Source: Clostridia bacterium (GTDB lineage Bacteria > Bacillota > Clostridia > UBA1381). Taken from it: a stretch of 8,860 bases of DNA. The position numbers and the translations under genes were made by a program. Numbering within the stretch: position 1 is the first letter of the stretch; each line of letters begins with the position of its first letter. This document shows, piece after piece, positions 1 through 4,423 of this stretch. The stretch is from NCBI GenBank assembly GCA_008668455.1, contig RQCD01000128.1:1-8860 (forward strand). Direction: 5' to 3'. The notes beneath the pieces are model-generated. The model saw nothing but the letters and a program-made list of their open reading frames with translations, searched no databases and had not been told where the DNA came from.

Positions 1-1
1 A

Positions 2-709
2 ACCACCGTAAGCGGACTTGCCTCGGCTGCAGCGTCCAGAGCGTATGAGATTATTCAGACCAGCGCGGAGACGATGAGCGTGGAGCGGAGAAATTTGCTG
101 AAAGCCTACGGCGCAAAAATTGTTTTAACCGACGGCGCAAAGGGGATGAAGGGTGCGATTGCAAAGGCAGAGGAGCTGGCAGCGCAGACCCCGGGCAGCT
201 TTATTCCGAGTCAGTTTACCAATATGGCAAACCCGGAAATTCATAAAAAAACCACAGGTCCGGAAATCTGGGAGGACACGGACGGCAAGATTGATATCTT
301 TGTTGCCGGCGTCGGTACAGGCGGAACAATTTCCGGTGTTGGCGCATATTTAAAATCTCAGAATCCGAAGGTTAAGGTTGTTGCCGTTGAGCCTGCCGGA
401 TCGCCGGTATTGTCCAAGGGAACAGCAGGACCGCATAAGATTCAGGGAATCGGCGCAGGCTTTGTACCGGATACGCTCAATACCAGGATTTATGATGAAA
501 TCATCACAGTAGAAAATGAGGACGCATTCAAGACCGGAAAGGCTCTGGCAAGAGGCGAGGGCGTGCTGGTTGGCATTTCCTCCGGCGCAGCTGTCTTTGC
601 TGCTGCCGAGCTTGCAAAACGTCCGGAGAACCGGGGGAAAGTAATCGTTGCCCTGCTCCCGGATACCGGCGAGAGATATCTCTCCACACCGATGTTTTCA
701 GAGGACTAA
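2..709 (+). CDS. cysK: Cysteine synthase (O-acetylserine sulfhydrylase), 5' end outside window
   Basis: This PLP enzyme makes L-cysteine from O-acetylserine and sulfide in the cytoplasm. About 235 residues of a protein usually near 305 are present; the N-terminus with the PLP lysine lies before the window. Visible family marks are ETMSVERRNLLKAYGA, the glycine loop GVGTGGTISG that holds the PLP phosphate, KIQGIGAGFVP, GISSGAA near the C-terminus and the ending LLPDTGERYLSTPMF. The reading frame is open from base 2, so the internal ATG at 74 is not the true start. Residues coded by bases 2-73 fit the family poorly: where homologues have NTGIGLA and LTMPETMS, this reads TTVSGLA and QTSAETMS. 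The match is excellent from base 74 on. I suspect sequence errors at the window edge. A strong hairpin terminator follows the stop codon directly. Confidence 0.95.
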   Translation, partial: TTVSGLASAAASRAYEIIQTSAETMSVERRNLLKAYGAKIVLTDGAKGMKGAIAKAEELAAQTPGSFIPSQFTNMANPEIHKKTTGPEIWEDTDGKIDIFVAGVGTGGTISGVGAYLKSQNPKVKVVAVEPAGSPVLSKGTAGPHKIQGIGAGFVPDTLNTRIYDEIITVENEDAFKTGKALARGEGVLVGISSGAAVFAAAELAKRPENRGKVIVALLPDTGERYLSTPMFSED

Positions 710-714
710 AAAAG

Positions 715-742
715 AAAACCCAGTTTTGCGCTGGGTTTTTTT
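715..742 (+). terminator. Intrinsic terminator of cysK, probably bidirectional
   Basis: The arms AAAACCCAG (715-723) and CTGGGTTTT (731-739) pair around the 7-nt loop TTTTGCG and are followed by more T. On the minus strand the same stem is followed by TTTTCTTTTTT, so it can also end transcription of the converging membrane-protein gene that stops at 819. It lies 5 bases after the cysK stop codon. Confidence 0.9.
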
Positions 743-818
743 ATCGGCTGACTGTGCGATTTTCAAGATCCTCATATAGAATATAATTAAAAAAATGCTG
801 CATATTTTCAAAATTTTT

Positions 819-1115
819 TTAAAATTTTAAAATTGCGTCCAACAGGAACACAACCGCCGCAAGCGCAATCACAATATGCACTAAAATCAGCGTGTTCAGT
901 CTGCTCCAAAGCTCCTGTTCGCGCCATGCGCGGATGGTTTTCATCAGAATCAGCGCCATGCCGCAGATGATCGCCGGGGCGAAAAAAAATGCTAAAAGAT
1001 TGCCGCCGCGGTAGGTATAACGGCGGATAAAATTCCAGACAATAATAAAATATGCCACACCGCTTGCCAGGGAAAAGCCTAATTCTCCCCATTTTTTTTC
1101 AAATAAATGATACAT
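819..1115 (-). CDS. Small three-helix membrane protein, unknown function
   Basis: This 98-residue protein is not one I recognise. It has three hydrophobic segments at about residues 11-30, 39-58 and 74-95, separated by short basic or charged stretches (RRYTYRGG, RAWREQELWSRLN), so it should sit in the cytoplasmic membrane. I chose the ATG at 1115 because GGAG lies 8 bases before it; an in-frame GTG at 1124 lies inside that ribosome binding site and is unlikely. A good promoter lies just upstream, divergent from yneA. It is monocistronic and converges on cysK. The ends of the gene are AT-rich, and its stop lies in an A/T tract at 811-830. No catalytic motif is visible. Confidence is high that it is a gene and low on any function. 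Confidence 0.75.
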   Translation of the reverse strand: MYHLFEKKWGELGFSLASGVAYFIIVWNFIRRYTYRGGNLLAFFFAPAIICGMALILMKTIRAWREQELWSRLNTLILVHIVIALAAVVFLLDAILKF

Positions 1116-1143
1116 TTCCACCACTCCAATGCCGTTTTCTTAT

Positions 1144-1172
1144 ATTTTATCATATTTTGATGATTTGTGCAA
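1144..1172 (-). promoter_or_regulatory. Sigma-A-type promoter of the small membrane protein
   Basis: Read on the minus strand, TTGCAC (1172-1167) is followed after 17 bases by TAAAAT (1149-1144), and the gene starts about 30 bases further on. Both hexamers are one base from consensus. The promoter is divergent from the yneA control region, and its upstream edge is about 20 bases from the first LexA-like box, so SOS control could also touch this gene. That last point is inference. Confidence 0.65.
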
Positions 1173-1193
1173 CAAAAGAACCAAAAAAAGAAC

Positions 1194-1207
1194 CGAAAAT
1201 TTGTTCG
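1194..1207 (+). promoter_or_regulatory. LexA-like SOS box 1 (upstream of -35)
   Basis: CGAAAATTTGTTCG matches the Bacillus-type SOS operator CGAACATATGTTCG at 12 of 14 positions. It lies 10 bases before the -35 box. Upstream placement is compatible with cooperative repression. Confidence 0.6.
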
Positions 1208-1217
1208 ATTTTTACGC

Positions 1218-1246
1218 TTGACACCGAACATATATTCTGGTATAAT
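1218..1246 (+). promoter_or_regulatory. Consensus sigma-A promoter of the yneA-like gene
   Basis: TTGACA at 1218-1223 and TATAAT at 1241-1246 are separated by exactly 17 bases, a perfect consensus promoter. One LexA-like box fills the spacer and another lies just downstream, so it should be very strong when derepressed and silent when bound. The gene starts 50 bases after the -10 box with the ribosome binding site AAAGGAGGT. Confidence 0.9.
1225..1238 (+). promoter_or_regulatory. LexA-like SOS box 2 (in the promoter spacer)
   Basis: CGAACATATATTCT matches the Bacillus-type SOS operator at 12 of 14 positions and lies entirely between the -35 and -10 boxes, where a bound LexA dimer would block RNA polymerase. 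Confidence 0.8.
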
Positions 1247-1258
1247 CAAAATAGAAAC

Positions 1259-1272
1259 AGTACATATGTTCG
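1259..1272 (+). promoter_or_regulatory. LexA-like SOS box 3 (in the 5' leader)
   Basis: AGTACATATGTTCG matches the Bacillus-type SOS operator at 12 of 14 positions, with an intact right half ACATATGTTCG. It lies 13-26 bases after the -10 box, over or just past the expected transcription start. Confidence 0.8.
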
Positions 1273-1296
1273 GTAGCTTGCAAAGGAGGTCATTCG

Positions 1297-1596
1297 ATGA
1301 AAACGAGAAGAAAGAAAAAATTAAGAGTAACAAATAAAAGACGGTTCTGCTTTTTCTGCCTGGTTATGACATTTTTATTCTGCTGCGGCTTTTCCTCTGT
1401 GAAAGGCTATGTTGCGCCGGAGCGGAACGTGGTTTCCGTCTATGTTAAGCCGGGCGATACCCTCTGGAGCATCGCGTCCGAGCATAACGAAACCAAAAAA
1501 GACGTCCGGAAGCTGATCCGGGAAATTCAAAGACTGAATGAGCTGGAAAATGCAGTCATTCAGGTTGGTGACGAAATTATCATTCCAATTTCCTGA
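1297..1596 (+). CDS. yneA: YneA-like SOS cell-division suppressor, LysM domain
   Basis: A 99-residue protein with a very basic N-terminus (MKTRRKKKLR), one membrane segment at about residues 17-35, and a single LysM peptidoglycan-binding domain at about 46-97 (VYVKPGDTLWSIASEHN ... VGDEIIIP). Size and build match YneA of Gram-positive bacteria, which is made during the SOS response and delays septation at the cell wall. The ATG follows AAAGGAGGT at ideal spacing. A perfect consensus promoter overlaid by LexA-like boxes is strong independent support for SOS control. In many Firmicutes yneA sits beside lexA; here lexA is not in the window. It is monocistronic, with a terminator right after the stop. 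A plain LysM protein of other function is the alternative, but promoter and architecture together make YneA the best call. Confidence 0.85.
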   Translation: MKTRRKKKLRVTNKRRFCFFCLVMTFLFCCGFSSVKGYVAPERNVVSVYVKPGDTLWSIASEHNETKKDVRKLIREIQRLNELENAVIQVGDEIIIPIS

Positions 1597-1599
1597 TAG

Positions 1600-1636
1600 A
1601 ATACCGGGCAAGCTTAATCCGCTTGCCCGGTATTTT
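1600..1636 (+). terminator. Intrinsic terminator of the yneA-like gene
   Basis: A 14-bp perfect stem, AATACCGGGCAAGC (1600-1613) with GCTTGCCCGGTATT (1621-1634), has a 7-nt loop. The T tract is short (TATTTT) and already overlaps the -35 box of the next promoter, so the two units are packed end to end. Confidence 0.8.
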
Positions 1637-1663
1637 GACAAAATCGAGTGCTTGTGATACAAT
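1635..1663 (+). promoter_or_regulatory. Near-consensus promoter of putative small RNA 1
   Basis: TTGACA at 1635-1640 and TACAAT at 1658-1663 have a 17-base spacer. The expected start is near 1670. No convincing protein gene follows on this strand; a terminator comes about 110 bases later. Confidence 0.75.
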
Positions 1664-1669
1664 GTTTTT

Positions 1670-1788
1670 GGAAATGGTGTATTATATGCACTCTATCTGC
1701 ACCGACGGAATAAACTCACCCCTTGTCAGTTTAGCTTGATCAGTGTACACCCTGCGCCGTTGTAGGAGATGGTGCAGGGTGATTTTTT
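1670..1788 (+). ncRNA. Putative small RNA 1 (about 120 nt)
   Basis: A strong promoter and a strong terminator bracket about 120 bases with no credible coding sequence. The only short frame (ATG at 1674, 21 codons) would be almost leaderless. The terminator stem CACCCTGCGCC / GGTGCAGGGTG (1748-1758 and 1771-1781, 11 pairs including one G-U) has a 12-nt loop holding AGGAGA and is followed by six T. Upstream, a C-rich segment AAACTCACCCCTTG (1712-1725) looks single-stranded. Such C-rich stretches in Gram-positive small RNAs often pair with ribosome binding sites of target mRNAs. I do not recognise a named RNA family. A cis-acting leader is less likely because termination comes before any gene on this strand. 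Confidence 0.6.
1748..1788 (+). terminator. Intrinsic terminator of putative small RNA 1
   Basis: An 11-bp GC-rich stem with loop GTTGTAGGAGAT is followed within one base by TTTTTT (1783-1788). Confidence 0.85.
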
Positions 1789-1799
1789 AATAAAATGTA

Positions 1800-1828
1800 T
1801 TGACAAAACATGAAAATTGTGGTATAAC
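1800..1828 (+). promoter_or_regulatory. Near-consensus promoter of putative small RNA 2
   Basis: TTGACA at 1800-1805 and TATAAC at 1823-1828 are separated by 17 bases. It begins 12 bases after the T tract of the preceding terminator, giving a head-to-tail tandem of short transcription units. The expected start is near 1835. Confidence 0.75.
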
Positions 1829-1834
1829 AATGGT

Positions 1835-1923
1835 TAGGGGAAAGTATAAACATCACCCATACATAGGGATCACACTGCCTGGCTGTTTTAGGGGAAGTAC
1901 AGCCGGGTGGGGTGAGTTTTTTT
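1835..1923 (+). ncRNA. Putative small RNA 2 (about 90 nt)
   Basis: No ATG-started frame with a ribosome binding site exists between the promoter and the seven-T tract at 1917-1923. The motif TTAGGGGAA(A)GTA occurs twice: in the 5' part (1834-1846) and in the 12-nt loop of a 9-bp hairpin (CCTGGCTGT 1878-1886 with ACAGCCGGG 1899-1907). An outer stem TCACCC (1853-1858) with GGGTGA (1910-1915) would close the molecule next to the T tract and form the terminator. Repeated exposed G-rich motifs suggest a protein-binding or RNA-sponging role; this is inference. The T tract overlaps the stop codon of the antitoxin gene on the other strand. I do not recognise a known family. Confidence 0.55.
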
Positions 1924-2158
1924 ATGCTGCGGTATGCATATAGTCAATCACGGTAATTGTTAGCGAACTTGAAATTTGTTGAATGCTATCAAGAATTTTT
2001 TCTATTTTTTCTGCAACTTCATCAGAAAAATATGCTTCACCACATTGTGAACATTTTTCACACGGAATATTCTCAATTACAACAATAAAATTATCAATTT
2101 TTTCAATATATTCTGTTGTTGATTCTTCTAAATTACCTTTGCAAAAATAACAGCGCAT
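1922..2158 (-). CDS. YgiT-type (MqsA N-domain-like) zinc-finger antitoxin, copy 1
   Basis: This 78-residue protein has CYFC at residues 3-6 and a second cysteine pair in CSQCGEAYFSDEV (Cys36 and Cys39, with Cys33 close by), the zinc-binding layout of the MqsA/YgiT N-terminal domain. It lacks the DNA-binding C-terminal domain of full MqsA, as is common for short YgiT-type proteins paired with DUF4258 proteins. Its ATG shares bases with the stop of the upstream DUF4258 gene (TAATG), so translation is coupled and the pair is a two-gene cassette with the toxin first. The likely role is to bind and neutralise the DUF4258 protein. The gene is AT-rich compared with the flanking operons. Its stop codon lies in the T tract that ends putative small RNA 2 on the other strand. 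Confidence 0.8.
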   Translation of the reverse strand: MRCYFCKGNLEESTTEYIEKIDNFIVVIENIPCEKCSQCGEAYFSDEVAEKIEKILDSIQQISSSLTITVIDYMHTAA

Positions 2159-2487
2159 TATTCCTTCACTCTCCTTGTTTTAAAATCATGCTCCCATTCT
2201 TCGATATTGGGGTGATATGCCGTAACCGCGTAGATTATGCTATCATCATACCCAGATACTGTGTGTAATGGTCTACGTTCCATACTCAATCCGGAAACAA
2301 GACAACTGGGAGCTCTGTAATCTTCCGGATAGTATTCAATTATTTCACCGGTATAGATACTATTTTTATAATCGTTTCGTGTTATATGGCGTTCCCTTAG
2401 TCGTTTCAATGCATGAATTGACCATTTAATCCTATCGTCATTACATGCATTTCTTAGGTCCTCTATAGTATATGGAAAATCACTCAA
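2158..2487 (-). CDS. DUF4258 protein, putative toxin of a type II TA pair
   Basis: A 109-residue protein with the DUF4258 signature: WSIHALKRLRERHI at residues 22-35, GEIIEYYPEDYRAPSCLV at 47-64, then HTVSGYDDSIIYAVTAYHP at 75-93. DUF4258 proteins paired with YgiT-type zinc fingers are predicted toxin-antitoxin modules, and RelE/BrnT-like RNase folds have been suggested for this kind of protein; activity here is inferred. The start chosen is TTG at 2487, since no in-frame ATG comes before the middle of the protein. The purine-rich GAAAGAGAG lies about 11 bases upstream, a weak ribosome binding site that could keep expression low. The stop overlaps the antitoxin start by one base. Confidence 0.75.
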   Translation of the reverse strand: MSDFPYTIEDLRNACNDDRIKWSIHALKRLRERHITRNDYKNSIYTGEIIEYYPEDYRAPSCLVSGLSMERRPLHTVSGYDDSIIYAVTAYHPNIEEWEHDFKTRRVKE

Positions 2488-2574
2488 TTTTATTTTTCTC
2501 TCTTTCTTTAAAATTTTATATAATCAATGCTTTGAAAGCACCACCAATACATACTTGCAGATTTTTGCGGTTTA

Positions 2575-2802
2575 TCATGCGACATCTGTATATGAAATTT
2601 CTGCAATGCCTGAAACAATGCCCTTTACTTGATCAACTAATTTTTGAATACGCACTGAAACCTCAAAACTATAAGATTTTTCACCGCATTGTGTGCATAC
2701 TTGTGTAGGCACATTCCGAATTACAATCATACATTTTCCTAAAGCTGCAATATAATTTGTATATTCGGTTTTTAATTCGGATTTACAAAATAAGCAATTC
2801 AT
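2575..2802 (-). CDS. YgiT-type zinc-finger antitoxin, copy 2 (partner decayed)
   Basis: A 75-residue paralogue of the copy 1 antitoxin: cysteines at 3, 6, 36 and 39 (MNCLFCKSEL and VCTQCGEKSY) and a similar C-terminal tail. The frame is open upstream to a TTG at 2880, but the extra N-terminal residues (ITEYFPDVTQWESDLKTGKGQK) are the tail of a DUF4258 protein, equivalent to VTAYHPNIEEWEHDFKT in the intact copy. I therefore place the antitoxin start at the ATG at 2802. With its toxin gone, it may survive as an orphan that protects against the neighbouring toxin. It lies about 90 bases upstream of the intact cassette on the same strand and could be co-transcribed with it. Confidence 0.75.
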   Translation of the reverse strand: MNCLFCKSELKTEYTNYIAALGKCMIVIRNVPTQVCTQCGEKSYSFEVSVRIQKLVDQVKGIVSGIAEISYTDVA

Positions 2803-2928
2803 TATTTTTTGCCCTTTTCCCGTTTTAAGATCAGATTCCCATTGCGTCACATCGGGAAAGTATTCAGTTATTATCCACAATATATGATTCTTTCAGTAAT
2901 CAGCTACCGTATCTGCCGACAAGTCAAG
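2802..2928 (-). pseudogene. Remnant of a second DUF4258 toxin gene (3' end only)
   Basis: In the antitoxin copy 2 frame, bases 2928-2804 read ADTVADY, an in-frame TGA (2895-2893), KNHILWIITEYFPDVTQWESDLKTG and then GQK. This lines up with HTVSGYDDSIIYAVTAYHPNIEEWEHDFKT of the intact toxin. The N-terminal two thirds are missing and no homologous sequence is visible further upstream. The junction holds six A (GGGCAAAAAATAATG); with five A the toxin frame would end in TAATG exactly as in copy 1, so a one-base run expansion has fused the remnant to the antitoxin frame. Confidence 0.7.
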
Positions 2929-3046
2929 TTTTTTTCGTCTTTGTTGTATTCTTTGCCCTATGTTCATTTTATGAACTCACCTAACAAATACAGTATAACA
3001 GATTTTTTGCAAAAAGGCAATAGTGAATATAAAAACGTAAATTTTC
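2929..3046. other. AT-rich spacer, no gene seen
   Basis: This stretch between the decayed toxin remnant and the redox-operon terminator is AT-rich with homopolymer runs. I see no ORF with a ribosome binding site, no strong promoter and no repeat. It may contain further unrecognisable toxin debris. Confidence 0.4.
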
Positions 3047-3084
3047 AAAAAAAAACATGCCACAAGCAAAAAACCTATGGCATG
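3047..3084 (-). terminator. Intrinsic terminator of the redox operon
   Basis: On the minus strand CATGCCA (3084-3078) pairs with TGGCATG (3062-3056) and is followed by nine T (3055-3047). It lies 7 bases after the transporter stop codon and closes the whole minus-strand operon. Confidence 0.85.
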
Positions 3085-3091
3085 ATTTGAG

Positions 3092-4354
3092 TTATGCAAA
3101 AATTACAATCATAAACTGCGATACCAGCACGACTGCTAACAGGGCGATCGGGTAGGTTGCGGCATAGGCAGAGGCAACGTCCTCTGTTTTTGCCACATGG
3201 ATGAGCGTTCCGAGCGCCGGGGTACTGGTCATACCGCCGGTGATTGAGCCGAGCGAGTTTAAGAGACTTAATTTCAGTACCTTGGTTGCGATGATATAGC
3301 CGATAATCATCGGAATCAGCGTCATGAGTGCGCCATAGAGGAAGTAGATCGGTTTGAAGTACTTCACAAAGTTTGCGCCGCCGGCAACACCTGCGCCGAT
3401 CAGAAAGATCATCAGTCCCAATTCTCTTAAGCATTCCAGCGTCTTTTTCGGCGGCATAATGCTTACCTTGCCGATATGCGCAAAATGACCGAATACCAGT
3501 GAGGTAATCAGTGCGCCGCCGGTGGTGGTGAGGGAGAAGCATGTGCCGGAGAGACCCTGCGGGGTCAGCGGAATCCGAATATTACCGATCACAAGACCGA
3601 TCATAGCGGCAAGTCCGAATGCGCCCAATCCCATATCGTCAATTTCAATCAGCCCGGAAAGCGTTTCCTTTGCCGAGCCGGTATCCACGCTCAAAAGCTT
3701 TTTGCGCTCTGCGTCCATATCGGCATGTACGATTTTCGGAAGAATCTGAACGAATAAAACCACGCCGATAACGCCGAATAAGTACGCAATTCCGTATCCG
3801 ACGGTAACTGCCGCCTCATATTCGTTTGCTAAATCCGGCGTTGCTGCAAACACATTCTTGACCGTTTCCTTTGCAGCGGAGAATCCCGGTGTGGTGGTGA
3901 GCGAGCCGGAGAGAAGACCGTCGATCAGCGCTAAAAATTCTGTCTGATTCGTTTCGCGATTCCGTCCGATCAGATAGCATGCCACGCAGGTCAGACCGCC
4001 GGCAAGAATAATTGTGACTCCTAACAGGATGTACGATTTAAAATTGTTTTTCAAATTCTTAAAGAACTTCGGTCCTGCAATAAAGCCAACCGAGGTAACA
4101 AAGAACACAAGACCGAGATTTTCCACAATCTTTAAGCCGTGCTGTGCGATTTCAGCTGTTTTTAAAGCGTCAGTCAGCTTGGTGTAGAAGAATGCGCCGT
4201 ATAACAGGGAAATGACAAAAACGCCGGCAGTTCCCAAGGACACACCCTTAACGGTCACACGTCCTAACAGGTAACCCAGCGCAACGATGATCATAATTGA
4301 AAAAATCAGGTAAGAAACACCTGTCACGTTAATGACCCCATTCAATAATTCCAT
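3092..4354 (-). CDS. AspT/YidE-type antiporter, putative dicarboxylate or aspartate transporter
   Basis: A 420-residue integral membrane protein of the aspartate:alanine exchanger family (two Asp-Al_Ex repeats). The first repeat carries GSLTTTPGFSAAKE at about 150-163, the second GSITGGMTSTPALGTL at about 369-384, at matching places before the last helices of each half. Family members with these marks exchange aspartate for alanine (AspT) or export succinate (SucE). Most are about 540-560 residues with two TrkA-C (RCK) domains between the halves; here residues 205-240 are only a short charged linker, so regulation by that domain is absent. The ATG follows AGGGGG at 8 bases. Its place as last gene after a fumarate-reductase-like pair suggests it moves the substrate or product of that pair (aspartate or fumarate in, succinate out). 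Substrate is inferred, family is solid. Confidence 0.85.
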   Translation of the reverse strand: MELLNGVINVTGVSYLIFSIMIIVALGYLLGRVTVKGVSLGTAGVFVISLLYGAFFYTKLTDALKTAEIAQHGLKIVENLGLVFFVTSVGFIAGPKFFKNLKNNFKSYILLGVTIILAGGLTCVACYLIGRNRETNQTEFLALIDGLLSGSLTTTPGFSAAKETVKNVFAATPDLANEYEAAVTVGYGIAYLFGVIGVVLFVQILPKIVHADMDAERKKLLSVDTGSAKETLSGLIEIDDMGLGAFGLAAMIGLVIGNIRIPLTPQGLSGTCFSLTTTGGALITSLVFGHFAHIGKVSIMPPKKTLECLRELGLMIFLIGAGVAGGANFVKYFKPIYFLYGALMTLIPMIIGYIIATKVLKLSLLNSLGSITGGMTSTPALGTLIHVAKTEDVASAYAATYPIALLAVVLVSQFMIVIFA

Positions 4355-4385
4355 TCAAAAAACCCCCTATTGGTTCAACCGCTAT

Positions 4386-4413
4386 AAGGACGGGCGAAAA
4401 AACGCCCGTCCTT
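4386..4413 (-). other. Intercistronic hairpin between flavoprotein and transporter genes
   Basis: A perfect 11-bp stem AAGGACGGGCG / CGCCCGTCCTT has a six-base loop (TTTTTT on the transcribed strand). No T tract follows the stem on either strand, so it is a poor terminator. It lies 10 bases after the flavoprotein stop and about 30 before the transporter start. Such hairpins often protect upstream mRNA or mark a processing site, giving less transporter than reductase. Partial termination remains possible. Confidence 0.7.
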
Positions 4414-4423
4414 AATGCAATAC

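Noticed and set aside
1079..1333. 84-residue minus-strand ORF over the yneA promoter
   Set aside because: It lies across the SOS promoter region and the 5' end of yneA, is rich in Phe/Lys runs from AT-rich DNA and lacks a ribosome binding site.
1674..1739. A 21-codon ORF (MVYYMHSICTDGIN...) as a leader peptide in putative RNA 1
   Set aside because: The ATG would be only about four bases from the expected transcript start with no ribosome binding site, and no gene follows on this strand that it could control.
4386..4413. Intercistronic hairpin as a true terminator of the reductase genes
   Set aside because: No T tract follows the stem on either strand; the T6 is in the loop. Kept only as an mRNA hairpin.
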